From: CAYXVJ01 sp964558445
GTDB lineage: Bacteria > Bacillota > Clostridia > Saccharofermentanales > Fastidiosipilaceae
Direction: 5' to 3'
Length of the DNA stretch: 64,000 nt
Assembly: GCA_964558445.1 (NCBI GenBank)
Contig: CAZLEA010000001.1
Coordinates: 124,001-188,000, forward strand
The position numbers and the translations under genes are program-made. Every line of letters begins with the position of its first letter. Within the stretch, counting starts at the first letter, position 1. This document shows positions 33,573 to 41,666 of this stretch, piece after piece. The notes beneath the pieces were generated by a model. The model did not search any database, was not told the DNA's origin, and saw nothing but the letters and a program-made list of their open reading frames with translations.

Positions 33573-33599
33573 CTTCTTGGCCCCTTTATCTTGATTTGT

Positions 33600-33612
33600 T
33601 TCGATAATCGAA
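33600..33612. promoter_or_regulatory. Palindromic operator before the acyl ligase
   Basis: Perfect inverted repeat TTCGAT-A-ATCGAA, just downstream of the -10 box at 33628-33633 on the minus strand. Its shape is close to the FabT box TTTGATTATCAAA; a MarR-family gene lies 2.2 kb away. Confidence 0.45.
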
Positions 33613-33627
33613 TATTTTGACGATCCA

Positions 33628-33636
33628 AGTATATCA
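33628..33636 (-). promoter_or_regulatory. Extended -10 promoter of the acyl ligase
   Basis: Minus strand TGATATACT (TG extension plus TATACT). No clear -35 box. Confidence 0.4.
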
Positions 33637-33696
33637 TCACTATGCTCATAATTGTATGGAGAAATATATTTCCCATGATAACGTTAACAAATTGCT

Positions 33697-33725
33697 TTGA
33701 CAAGCGAAGTTCTTGGCCGTATAGT
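33697..33725 (+). promoter_or_regulatory. Strong promoter of plsC
   Basis: TTGACA (33697-33702), 17 bases, TATAGT (33720-33725), about 35 bases before the plsC ATG. Confidence 0.72.
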
Positions 33726-33760
33726 TAACTCAGATTTCAATTGTACGTTTGAGGAGAGAC

Positions 33761-34525
33761 ATGGTTCAAGAAGATAATCAACAAGATCATTCCCAGTTGG
33801 CGCGGCCCGTCGAGCGCGGCCTAAGCGGTAGGCTTCTCTACCGACTCGGCATGTTCGCAACGCGCACGCTCCTGAAGTTCGAAGGACGCGGGCTGGAGAA
33901 TATCCCCAAGGACTCTCCTTACGTTCTGGCAGTGAATCATGAGACCTTCGTCGATGCGATGTGGGTAGCAAGTTTCCTGCCCAAGGACCACTTCCCTGCC
34001 TTTGCCTGCATGGCAGCTCAGGATCTGCTCACGGATTACGGCCCCTTCGGCCGCATGATCATGAAGGTCGGTCGCGGCATACCGCTCAATCGTCACGGCA
34101 GTCCGATTCGCGGACTTGTGCTGGCCAAGAAGCAGGTTGACGAGGGAAACATCTTACTCGTACATCCCGAGGGCACGCGCTCGCACGACGGCAGACTCGG
34201 TAAGATACATGAGGGCGCAACCTTCATCGCGATGAAGGCAGGTGTCCCCTTAATACCCGTCTTCATTGACGGCGGTTTCGAGATCTTCAGTCGTTACCAC
34301 AAGCTGCCTAGCTTCTTCAATAAGAAGACCAAGCGACGAAACAGACTAATCATCCACTACGGCGAGCCGCTCCTACCGGAGAATTACAAGAATTCGAAGG
34401 CCATGACCAAGGATATGAAGTTGTGGCTCGAAGAGGCCTTCTCGAACAAGGAAGTCCCCCGTGACTTCGCGGCGATCGACCGCATCATCGCTGCTTCCAC
34501 ACAAGAAACAAACCCCGACATCTAG
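33761..34525 (+). CDS. plsC: 1-acyl-sn-glycerol-3-phosphate acyltransferase
   Basis: Makes phosphatidic acid from lysophosphatidic acid at the inner membrane face. 254 residues with the four acyltransferase blocks: NHETFVD (the HX4D catalytic motif, His60/Asp65), the GRGIPLNR block, VHPEGTRS (about residue 136) and VPLIPVFIDGG. The ATG at 33761 follows GAGGAG; a TTG four codons earlier is unlikely. The basic Lys/Arg stretch near 185 fits membrane association. It is divergent from the acyl ligase and convergent with the lipid kinase, in a lipid cluster. Confidence 0.93.
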   Translation: MVQEDNQQDHSQLARPVERGLSGRLLYRLGMFATRTLLKFEGRGLENIPKDSPYVLAVNHETFVDAMWVASFLPKDHFPAFACMAAQDLLTDYGPFGRMIMKVGRGIPLNRHGSPIRGLVLAKKQVDEGNILLVHPEGTRSHDGRLGKIHEGATFIAMKAGVPLIPVFIDGGFEIFSRYHKLPSFFNKKTKRRNRLIIHYGEPLLPENYKNSKAMTKDMKLWLEEAFSNKEVPRDFAAIDRIIAASTQETNPDI

Positions 34526-34533
34526 TATCGGGG
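34513..34533. terminator. Terminator of plsC
   Basis: CCCCGA/TCGGGG stem overlapping the plsC stop codon, followed by CCTTCCTTATT on the plus strand. Modest strength. The convergent lipid-kinase gene ends at 34565. Confidence 0.5.
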
Positions 34534-34564
34534 CCTTCCTTATTGTCTATACATCATAACTTCT

Positions 34565-35572
34565 CTACTTCAAGGCATCGGCAACTGTCAGGGATCTCGG
34601 CACCATAAGCTTCAGTTTCGCCTGCTCGTTTCGTACCGTCAAATGCTTGCAGTAGAACGGGTTCCCGTCAATCGTAACGATGAGCTTATCTCCTTCACCT
34701 GCGAGCAGTTCCACCTCTCTGCCGCGATAGAGCTCAACAATATCGAGTTCCTCGATCCGGCCTGCCTTGTACTTCCTTGCCATAAGCAGCACATGCCACA
34801 AATTGACCGGTGTTGAGATCGTCGCCTCGAGGTAACCGTCCGCCAGGCGCCCCTTCGGATTCGGCTGGAAGCCGCTGCCATAGAATCTGGCATTGCAGAT
34901 TGCAAGCAGCGAGTAAGCGCGATTCTCGTAGCGCTCTTCATCGATACGGAAATCGAAACGAAACTTCATCTTGCGAAACGAGGCCAACAAGGCACCCACA
35001 TAGTAGATACTGTTACCCAGAAACGACAACTTGCGGCTCAGTCGATCGCTTGCGATTACGGCGTTGGAATCGAAGCCGATGGATAACGCATTGATGCAGT
35101 AGCGTGTTAACAGAGTCTCCTTGAGGTCGCAAGTCGGGTAGCTAACATCCGTCGCCTCTACGCGAAGCAAATCGATATCATAAACAGTTGCGTAGTCGCT
35201 TCGGTCCTCATCGCACACGATATTGAGCGCATCCAGGATCTTGATCGGATCACGCTCGCTATCCACATAGATACTTCTCGAGAAGTCGTTGCCCCGTCCG
35301 GTAGGCAGAACCAGGAGCGGCGTATCGCTGCCCACCAAGCCATTGGCAATCTCGCTTAGGGTGCCGTCACCGCCGACCGCGATGACGACGGCATCCTTGC
35401 CGTAACGCTTCGCAACCTGCCGTGCATAGACTTCGGGATCCCCCTTCTTCTCGGTCGCCATGAAGTGAATCGTATCACAGGCAGGCTCCGAAACCAGGCG
35501 TTCCAAGTACGGCTTAATCCGCGGATCCGAGCGCATACCGGCATTCGGATTATAGATAAACACATAATGCAT
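34565..35572 (-). CDS. Diacylglycerol/lipid kinase (DagK/YegS family)
   Basis: Soluble lipid kinase that phosphorylates diacylglycerol or a related lipid, recycling it to phosphatidic acid. 335 residues with the catalytic-domain signature AVGGDGTLSEIANGL (about 60-72), LPTGRGNDFSRS, and a C-terminal beta domain. The ATG at 35572 follows GAGGAAGG by ten bases; the frame upstream runs into the acp gene region without a ribosome site. It follows acp after 16 bases, so MarR, ACP and kinase form one operon. Exact lipid substrate unknown. Confidence 0.9.
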   Translation of the reverse strand: MHYVFIYNPNAGMRSDPRIKPYLERLVSEPACDTIHFMATEKKGDPEVYARQVAKRYGKDAVVIAVGGDGTLSEIANGLVGSDTPLLVLPTGRGNDFSRSIYVDSERDPIKILDALNIVCDEDRSDYATVYDIDLLRVEATDVSYPTCDLKETLLTRYCINALSIGFDSNAVIASDRLSRKLSFLGNSIYYVGALLASFRKMKFRFDFRIDEERYENRAYSLLAICNARFYGSGFQPNPKGRLADGYLEATISTPVNLWHVLLMARKYKAGRIEELDIVELYRGREVELLAGEGDKLIVTIDGNPFYCKHLTVRNEQAKLKLMVPRSLTVADALK

Positions 35573-35588
35573 AAGAAGAAGCCTTCCT

Positions 35589-35834
35589 CTATGAAGCGAT
35601 ACCAGCCTCCACATAAGCTACGATATCGTCAATCGTGTGCAGGCGCTCGACGTCTTCGTCTGCGATCTGCATATCAAAGGCAGCTTCCAAGTCAACCACA
35701 ATCTCATAAACGGCCAGCGAGTCCAAACTCAGATCACGGATTAAATCCTGATCGTTTCGGAGTGCATCCACTTCCATACTCGCCGCATTGGCGACGGTCT
35801 CGCGAACTTGCTTCTGAATCTCATCCTTACTCAT
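35589..35834 (-). CDS. Acyl carrier protein
   Basis: Carries acyl chains on a 4'-phosphopantetheine arm. 81 residues, acidic, with the attachment serine at Ser39 in DLSLDSLAVYEIV. The ATG at 35834 lies six bases after a GGGGG ribosome site; an ATG two codons earlier would lack spacing. It overlaps the MarR gene by eight bases (ATGAGTAA). It may be the main ACP or a second copy reserved for lipid recycling; no fab genes adjoin it, apart from fabG 18 kb away. Confidence 0.93.
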   Translation of the reverse strand: MSKDEIQKQVRETVANAASMEVDALRNDQDLIRDLSLDSLAVYEIVVDLEAAFDMQIADEDVERLHTIDDIVAYVEAGIAS

Positions 35835-36315
35835 TGTCATCCCCCATAATTTCTCTGGTCTTGTACTTATCGTATTGCTCATCGATATAGGAATCGATAT
35901 TCAACAAGGCATCCAACAACTGTTTGCGCTCATCCATGGCCAGGTCTGCCACCATCCCGTTTACGAGCAGTGTGTGAAACTTCCAGAACAGGCGGTAAGC
36001 AATCTTCCCCTCACGCGTCAGGCTCAAGAGCACGACGCGACGGTCGTTCTCCGCACGCTCGCGGCGGACATACTTCTTGCGTACCAAGCGATCGATCGCG
36101 ACGGTCAGGGTCCCGGTCGTAATATTGAGCTTCGCTGCCGTCTCACCCATGCTTCGCTTCTCGTACGGTCCGATCGTAGCGAGAGTATGCATCTCCGTCT
36201 TGGACAAATTCGAAAAATGACCCTTCAACAGGGCTTCTTCTTCCGTAACCAGGATCTTCTCATAAATCTTGAGAAGCAGATCCAGTATCTTCGCGTTGTA
36301 CTCTGTCATTGCCAT
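35827..36315 (-). CDS. MarR-family regulator (possible FabT-like lipid regulator)
   Basis: 162-residue winged-helix repressor: helical dimerisation ends and a central wing domain (SMGETAAKLNITTGTLTVAIDRLVRKKYVRR, with the DRR of the wing in NDRRVVLLSL). Two in-frame ATGs lie near the start; the one at 36315 follows GGTGGGG. First gene of an operon with acp and the lipid kinase. In streptococci the MarR protein FabT, sensing acyl-ACP, controls fatty acid genes, and its own gene sits beside acp; the same context is seen here. Ligand and targets are inferred, not shown. Confidence 0.88.
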   Translation of the reverse strand: MAMTEYNAKILDLLLKIYEKILVTEEEALLKGHFSNLSKTEMHTLATIGPYEKRSMGETAAKLNITTGTLTVAIDRLVRKKYVRRERAENDRRVVLLSLTREGKIAYRLFWKFHTLLVNGMVADLAMDERKQLLDALLNIDSYIDEQYDKYKTREIMGDDNE

Positions 36316-36357
36316 CTCGGCCCCACCTCACCCATGAACCGAAATATCGCAAATTCA

Positions 36358-36387
36358 TGTATAGCATCAAATATTTCGTGTATCAAA
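36358..36387 (-). promoter_or_regulatory. Promoter of the marR-acp-kinase operon
   Basis: Minus strand: TTTGAT (36382-36387), 18 bases, TATACA (36358-36363), about 45 bases before the marR start. The -35 is overlapped by the palindrome at 36383-36396. Confidence 0.45.
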
Positions 36388-36396
36388 GTATTTTGA
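36383..36396. promoter_or_regulatory. Palindromic operator on the marR promoter
   Basis: Perfect inverted repeat TCAAA-GTAT-TTTGA across the -35 box, well placed for autorepression by the MarR protein. Confidence 0.5.
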
Positions 36397-36449
36397 ATAC
36401 AGTCTACTCATTTCGGCCATCGAGTGCAAGCCGATCGGCACTTGAATAT

Positions 36450-36486
36450 AAAAAAACCGATCCTCGATCCGAAGACCGAGAACCGG
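36450..36486 (-). terminator. Strong terminator of ackA
   Basis: Minus-strand stem of 13 pairs (with G-T wobbles) and a TTCG-type loop, followed by seven T (36450-36456). It ends the pta-ackA transcript 20 bases after the stop. Confidence 0.85.
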
Positions 36487-36506
36487 ATTCAAACCGTAAA
36501 TTGCGA

Positions 36507-37715
36507 CTAGGCCTTGCCAGCCAGGCGCTGTGTGTCTTGGGCGATCACGAGTTCTTCGTTTGTCGGGATATTGAAGACACGAACGCGAGACGCGGCGGTA
36601 GCGAGGTCTCTCTCTTCTCTTGTGTCGTTCTGAGACAGATCGATCTCGACACCCATGAAGCCGAGCCCGGCACATACGCGCTCACGGACGTCGGGCGTAT
36701 TCTCACCGACACCGGCGGTGAAGACGATGGCATCGAGGCCGTTCATGGCGGCGGCATAAGCACCGACATACTTCTTGACGCTATAAGAGAACATCTCAAC
36801 AGCGAGCAGCGCGCGCTCATGGCCCGCATCGGCTGCATCGTAGAGGTCACGGAAGTCCGAACTGACGCCCGAAATACCGAGCACACCGGACTGCTTGTTC
36901 AGGATATGGTCGATATCCTGGATGGTGGACATACCGGCTTCGCTGTCTTCCTTCTCGAGCAAGAACTTGATGATTGCAGGATCGATATCACCGCTACGCG
37001 TGCCCATCGGGACACCGGCCAAGGGCGTCAGACCCATGGATGTATCGACGCTCTTACCGCCATCGACAGCTGCGATCGACGATCCGTTACCGAGGTGGCA
37101 GGTGACGATCTTAAGCTCTTCGATGGGCTTACCCATCAATTCGGCTGCACGTCTGGCGACAAACTGGTGGCTCGTGCCATGGAAGCCGTAGCGACGGACG
37201 CCATACTGCTTATAGAACTCGTAGGGAATCGCGTACATGTAGGCATGGGCGGGCATCGACTGGTGGAACGCTGTGTCGAATACGGCGACCTGGGGGATAC
37301 CGGGCATCGCCTGCTCGCAAGCTTCGATACCGGTTAGGTTTGCGGGGTTATGCAAAGGAGCCAGGTCGACGCAATCGCTGATTGCGGCCTTGACTTCCGG
37401 CGTGATGAGCGCCGAGTCGGCGAACGCTTCGCCGCCATGCACGACACGATGACCGATAGCTTCGATCTCGTCCATCGACTTGATCACACCATGCTCTTCC
37501 GAGGTGAGCGTGGAGAGCACGGCTCTCACCGCAACGGAGTGGTTCGGCATGTCAACCGAGATCGGGCTCATGTGGCCGTTCTTCTTGTGCTTGATCAAGG
37601 GTGAGCTAAGTCCGATACGCTCGGCGACACCGCTTGCCATCTCCTCGCCTGTTTCGCTGTTCAACAGCTGGTACTTCAAGGACGAGCTGCCTGCATTAAT
37701 AACTAAAATAATCAT
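36507..37715 (-). CDS. ackA: Acetate kinase
   Basis: Converts acetyl phosphate plus ADP to acetate plus ATP, the energy-conserving end of acetate fermentation. 402 residues with the family start ILVINAGSSSLKYQ, the second signature VHGGEAFADSALIT, and the ATP-site stretches THQFVARRAAELMG and HLGNGSSIAAVDGG. ATG at 37715 follows AAGGAG. It is 30 bases downstream of pta on the same strand, so the two form the usual pta-ackA unit. Confidence 0.97.
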   Translation of the reverse strand: MIILVINAGSSSLKYQLLNSETGEEMASGVAERIGLSSPLIKHKKNGHMSPISVDMPNHSVAVRAVLSTLTSEEHGVIKSMDEIEAIGHRVVHGGEAFADSALITPEVKAAISDCVDLAPLHNPANLTGIEACEQAMPGIPQVAVFDTAFHQSMPAHAYMYAIPYEFYKQYGVRRYGFHGTSHQFVARRAAELMGKPIEELKIVTCHLGNGSSIAAVDGGKSVDTSMGLTPLAGVPMGTRSGDIDPAIIKFLLEKEDSEAGMSTIQDIDHILNKQSGVLGISGVSSDFRDLYDAADAGHERALLAVEMFSYSVKKYVGAYAAAMNGLDAIVFTAGVGENTPDVRERVCAGLGFMGVEIDLSQNDTREERDLATAASRVRVFNIPTNEELVIAQDTQRLAGKA

Positions 37716-37745
37716 CTGTTTATCTTACTCCTTATTATATCAAGC

Positions 37746-38738
37746 TTACTTCGCCTGTGCTTGCACTGCAGTGATTGCGGTCACACCGACAATATCATCT
37801 GCGGAACAGCCGCGAGACAAGTCGTTAACCGGTGCAGCAATACCCTGAGTGATCGGGCCGTATGCGTCCGCCTTAGCCAATCTCTGGACGAGCTTATAGC
37901 CGATGTTGCCGGCATTCAGATCGGGGAACACGAGCGTATTGGCATGGCCTGCAACACTGGAACCGGGCGCCTTCGTCTCACCGACGGAGGGGATAATCGC
38001 AGCATCGAGCTGGAGTTCGCCGTCGAGCATCAGCTCCGGTGCCTTCTCCTTAGCTAAGCGGGTAGCCTCCACGACCTTCTCGGTCAGTTCGCTCTTGGCA
38101 GAGCCCTTGGTGGAGTAAGAGAGCATAGCGACCTTGGGTTCTTCTTGAACCAATTGACGGAAGGAATTCGCAGATGAGATCGCAATCTCCGAGAGCGCAT
38201 TCGCATCGGGGTTCTCAACGAGGCCGCTGTCACCGAAGACAAACGCACCGTTGGCTCCGAAGCTCTCATCCGGTACGACCATCAAGAAGAAGGCGGAAAC
38301 AAGCTTGGTACCGGGAGCCGTCTTCAGGATCTGAAGCGCGGGACGAAGCGTTGCTGCTGTACTGTTCGCCGCACCGGCGACCATGCCGTCCGCGACACCC
38401 ATCTTGACCAACATGACACCAAAATAGAGGGCATCATCCATCGTGGCTACAGCCTTCTCCGGAGTCATGCCCTTGTTCTTGCGAAGCTCATAGAATGCAT
38501 CGGCCATCTCTGCCGTGCGCTCATAGGTCTTCGGATCGATAATTGTTGCGCCCGATACATCCCATGTACCCGCAGTCTCCTTGATCTGTGTCTCGTCACC
38601 CACCAAGATTACGTTCGCGACATCGCGCTCCAAAATCTTAGCTGTAGCTTCCAACACTCGGACGTCATTTGACTCCGGTAGAACGATCGTCTTCTTGTCC
38701 GCCTTGGCGCGGTCAAAAATCGCATCCATAAACGCCAT
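37746..38738 (-). CDS. pta: Phosphate acetyltransferase
   Basis: Exchanges CoA of acetyl-CoA for phosphate, giving acetyl phosphate for AckA. 330 residues, the short Pta form without an N-terminal regulatory domain. The family segments KTIVLPESNDVRVLEA, GMVAGAANSTAATLRPALQ and STKGSAKSELTEKV are plain. ATG at 38738 follows AAGAGGT. Driven by a promoter about 60 bases upstream and cotranscribed with ackA. Confidence 0.97.
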   Translation of the reverse strand: MAFMDAIFDRAKADKKTIVLPESNDVRVLEATAKILERDVANVILVGDETQIKETAGTWDVSGATIIDPKTYERTAEMADAFYELRKNKGMTPEKAVATMDDALYFGVMLVKMGVADGMVAGAANSTAATLRPALQILKTAPGTKLVSAFFLMVVPDESFGANGAFVFGDSGLVENPDANALSEIAISSANSFRQLVQEEPKVAMLSYSTKGSAKSELTEKVVEATRLAKEKAPELMLDGELQLDAAIIPSVGETKAPGSSVAGHANTLVFPDLNAGNIGYKLVQRLAKADAYGPITQGIAAPVNDLSRGCSADDIVGVTAITAVQAQAK

Positions 38739-38798
38739 ACCATTACCTCTTTCTTATTTCTCTTGTTCTTACGTGGTCGAATATATGAATTGAATCAA

Positions 38799-38826
38799 TG
38801 TATATGCCACCGTTAAGTATAGACAA
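38799..38826 (-). promoter_or_regulatory. Promoter of pta-ackA
   Basis: Minus strand: TTGTCT (38821-38826), 16 bases, TATACA (38799-38804). Confidence 0.5.
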
Positions 38827-38890
38827 TCCATCTTGTGCCTTCAAGTGACAAGGTAACAAGAAATACCCAAAATGTAATTCACGTAAACAG

Positions 38891-40294
38891 TTAATACGTG
38901 CCCAATAGCGCCCAGACATTGTCTCCGAAGGTGATGCGCACATCATCGTTCTCGGTCGGATCACGGAAGACCATGCCATAAATCGGACTAAGCGTCACCG
39001 TTGATAGATTCCTATCGAGCAAACGATCCAGTGCCTTGGCATATAAATCTATGTCGCCTTCTATTCTCGCCAATCGTGCCAACTGCGCATAACGTATTGG
39101 CAATGTATTACCCTCTATTGTATTGACGTCTTGAAGGGTGTACGTCTCAACAAGTCGATAATTGTTAAGACGACTTTTCAACCAGGCCAATGATTGTGGC
39201 GGCAAGGCATCGACTTCTGCCAAATGCATCATGATCGAGATTTGGTCTTCGAGTGAAACCACTGCGTTATCGGTATAGAGAATATAGCTATCCGATGTCG
39301 GTTCGTAGGCTTCGGCATAAACCGCTAGTCCGTCCCTTAGTCCTCCCGAAACGATAGCCAGGGCTTCTTCGTAGATCGTCTCATAAGCAGGATCCAGATC
39401 GCGCAAGACATAGAGCGTATAGAGATCGATGTCTCTTAGCCGAATCAAACCAAGCTGCTTCACGCTCTCGCCTTGATTCGCCGGTGTCGGTGTAGGTGTG
39501 ACGCCTCCCTCTTCGCCGACAAACACAGGAGGTGTCGGCCAAACTTCGATCACCCAGTCCGCAAGCGGCGGCAGACCGTCCTTCGAACGCGAGAGATAAG
39601 CTGCCGAAGTGGTCCGAAGCTGTTCCAGAGCGCCTGCTTCCCCCCACTTCTGATGAGCCAGTGCCAGCGCTCGCATATAGGTGAGGGTCGCACTATCATC
39701 GATATAAGCTTCTGTACCGGCAGAGAAATAGACCGTCGGATCGGAGGCGAGTACCTCTTCCGTTATCTCATCAAGATAGGGCCTCTCCTCACTCTTCTGA
39801 TTCGCCTCCGACGGATTGGCTACGACGGTGGACGCCCGCTCGAGGAGGCCATCACTGCGCAGGAAATTAGCCGCAATCTGCGCCTCTATCTCGGAGAAGA
39901 GTGCGGTATCTCCCGCTTCCGCCGCATAGAGCAAGAACAGAGCGTGGTGGTCTGCCCGTAGCAAGACATCATCCGTCTTATAGAATAGAGCCGGCCCCAA
40001 GTCGAGCCAGCGTTCTTCCATGAAGCCAGCTCCTATCCTCGTCTCTTCGTCATCACTCGCATTGAGCAACTCTCGTTCGAGACGAAGTAATAATCGTTCG
40101 TGATTCAGCTTCGGTCCCCAGAGTCCGTTATCGTTTAGCGAGTCCGCTACAGTGATATCGAACTTGACCCCGGACAGTTGCCGCTTCAACAAGTTCTGTG
40201 ATAAGAGCAGCGTGAGTAATATGCCAAGCAGAATGAATCCGCTTACAAACAGAAGCTTCTTGTATGACGGCTTCTGATCTCGTTTGTTTCGCAC
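38891..40294 (-). CDS. Membrane-anchored extracytoplasmic helical protein, possibly glycosidase-like
   Basis: 467 residues: a basic N-terminus, one membrane helix at about 14-36 (LLFVSGFILLGILLTLLL), then an outer domain built of repeated amphipathic helices (for example HHALFLLYAAEAGD, LTYMRALALAHQKW, DLYTLYVLRDLDPAY, YAQLARLARIEGD), which suggests an alpha/alpha toroid like six-hairpin glycosidases of the GH8 type. A Pro/Thr insert (TPTPTPANQG) interrupts it. The catalytic acids cannot be fixed and a non-enzymatic fold is possible. The start is GTG at 40294 with GAGGAA upstream. It lies between pta and the divergent tmcAL gene. Confidence 0.7.
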   Translation of the reverse strand: MRNKRDQKPSYKKLLFVSGFILLGILLTLLLSQNLLKRQLSGVKFDITVADSLNDNGLWGPKLNHERLLLRLERELLNASDDEETRIGAGFMEERWLDLGPALFYKTDDVLLRADHHALFLLYAAEAGDTALFSEIEAQIAANFLRSDGLLERASTVVANPSEANQKSEERPYLDEITEEVLASDPTVYFSAGTEAYIDDSATLTYMRALALAHQKWGEAGALEQLRTTSAAYLSRSKDGLPPLADWVIEVWPTPPVFVGEEGGVTPTPTPANQGESVKQLGLIRLRDIDLYTLYVLRDLDPAYETIYEEALAIVSGGLRDGLAVYAEAYEPTSDSYILYTDNAVVSLEDQISIMMHLAEVDALPPQSLAWLKSRLNNYRLVETYTLQDVNTIEGNTLPIRYAQLARLARIEGDIDLYAKALDRLLDRNLSTVTLSPIYGMVFRDPTENDDVRITFGDNVWALLGTY

Positions 40295-40366
40295 GGCAAA
40301 TCAATTCCTCAATTCCTAGATATTCCTTATAATAATACTATAACTACGAATAAGACTGGAGCATAC

Positions 40367-41629
40367 ATGAAGTCAATCGGCATCATCACAGAATATAATC
40401 CCTTCCATCTCGGACACCGTCATCAGATCGAGGTCGTCCGAGATCAAGTGGTCCAAGACGGCGCGGTCGTGGCGATTATGTCCGGCTCGTTTACCCAGCG
40501 CGGTGAGATTGCTTGTCTCGATAAGTGGACCAGGGCACGCCTCGCGATATCGAACAATGTAGATCTCGTCTTGGAACTGCCTACCCTCTTTTGTACCGCA
40601 TCGGCCGACTTGTTCGCCGAGGGCGGCGTTCGAAGCCTCGCCTCAGCCTCTGTTATCGGCCGCCTGGCCTTCGGCTCGGAAGCAGGCGACATTCGGCCAC
40701 TCATAGAGATTGCAGAGCTTCTCACCGAAGCAGAGAACGATCCTCTGTTTGGAGACAAGCTGCAGAGTGCGCTTCGCGAGGGCATCGGTTATGCCGCCGC
40801 CATGAGCCGCTATGTCGAGGGGAAGCTGGGATCTTCTGCGGCAAGCCTCATGAAGCAATCGAATAACATCCTTGGAATCAGCTACCTCAAAGCGATCGCA
40901 GACTTACCCGGCGACAGTAAACTTAGGCCCTTCACCCATGAACGAGTCGGCGGAGAGTACCTCGATTCAGCAACAAATCTGCGCGATACGGCGCGGCAAT
41001 ATCGCCATGATCCCATCGCCTTGATGCATGCCCTCGAAGGTCGTTTGCCCCACTCTAGTACCGCATCCATGGTCGACTCGGCAGCACACGGCAAGCTGCT
41101 CCTACCGGAAGATATCGGTCCGCTAGTCTACGGCATGCTTCGTCGCAGCACAGTAGAGGAACTGCGACCGATTGCGGGGATGAACGACGGCCTGGCAGAG
41201 CGCCTCCACGCCGCAGCGGCACGCCTCGACCCTCCCCTAAACTCAAGCGGTATACAACGCTCGATCTACGATCGCTTATTGAATCAAGCAGGAAGCCGCC
41301 ACCTCAGCCAGGCGCGCGTGTCCCGTGCCCTTAGCGCACTCCTCCTTGGCATCACCGAAGAGGATCGCAAGATGGCATATGACGAGGGTCCACAGTACCT
41401 TCGCGTCCTCGCCTTCAATCGCCAAGGCCGTTACATACTCAAGCTCATGTCCAAGTACGCCAAGCTTCCGCTGATTACGAAGGCGTCGGATTTCCTTGAG
41501 CACGGCGACAAGGGTTTGGCCTTCCGCAGACAGTACGAATTGGACCTGATCGCAAGCGATATTCACGGATCGCTCTGCCGTGAGGGACGAACGAATCGAG
41601 ACTTTGACACAGCCGTATACATCCGCTAA
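40367..41629 (+). CDS. tmcAL: tRNA(Met) cytidine acetate ligase
   Basis: Forms N4-acetylcytidine at C34 of elongator tRNA-Met using acetate and ATP (acetyl-AMP route), as shown for B. subtilis YlbM. 420 residues with the nucleotidyltransferase motif EYNPFHLGHRHQ at the start, followed by MSGSFTQRGEIA, DLVLELPT and the helical C-terminal half. ATG at 40367 has GGAG upstream. It lies close to pta-ackA, a frequent neighbourhood in Bacillota, and its substrate is their product. Confidence 0.93.
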   Translation: MKSIGIITEYNPFHLGHRHQIEVVRDQVVQDGAVVAIMSGSFTQRGEIACLDKWTRARLAISNNVDLVLELPTLFCTASADLFAEGGVRSLASASVIGRLAFGSEAGDIRPLIEIAELLTEAENDPLFGDKLQSALREGIGYAAAMSRYVEGKLGSSAASLMKQSNNILGISYLKAIADLPGDSKLRPFTHERVGGEYLDSATNLRDTARQYRHDPIALMHALEGRLPHSSTASMVDSAAHGKLLLPEDIGPLVYGMLRRSTVEELRPIAGMNDGLAERLHAAAARLDPPLNSSGIQRSIYDRLLNQAGSRHLSQARVSRALSALLLGITEEDRKMAYDEGPQYLRVLAFNRQGRYILKLMSKYAKLPLITKASDFLEHGDKGLAFRRQYELDLIASDIHGSLCREGRTNRDFDTAVYIR

Positions 41630-41632
41630 ACT
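41604..41632 (+). promoter_or_regulatory. Promoter of tyrS inside the tmcAL 3' end
   Basis: TTGACA (41604-41609), 17 bases, TAAACT (41627-41632). It overlaps the last codons of tmcAL and lies 35 bases before the tyrS start, so tyrS can be expressed apart from tmcAL. Confidence 0.6.
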
Positions 41633-41666
41633 GATCAATGCTAATTATACGAGAGGAGTAGCAAAC

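Noticed and set aside
41633..41666. T-box leaders before tyrS, and likewise gltX, glnS, lysS and proS
   Set aside because: Leaders are short or coding and the T-box sequence AGGGTGGNACCGCG is not found.
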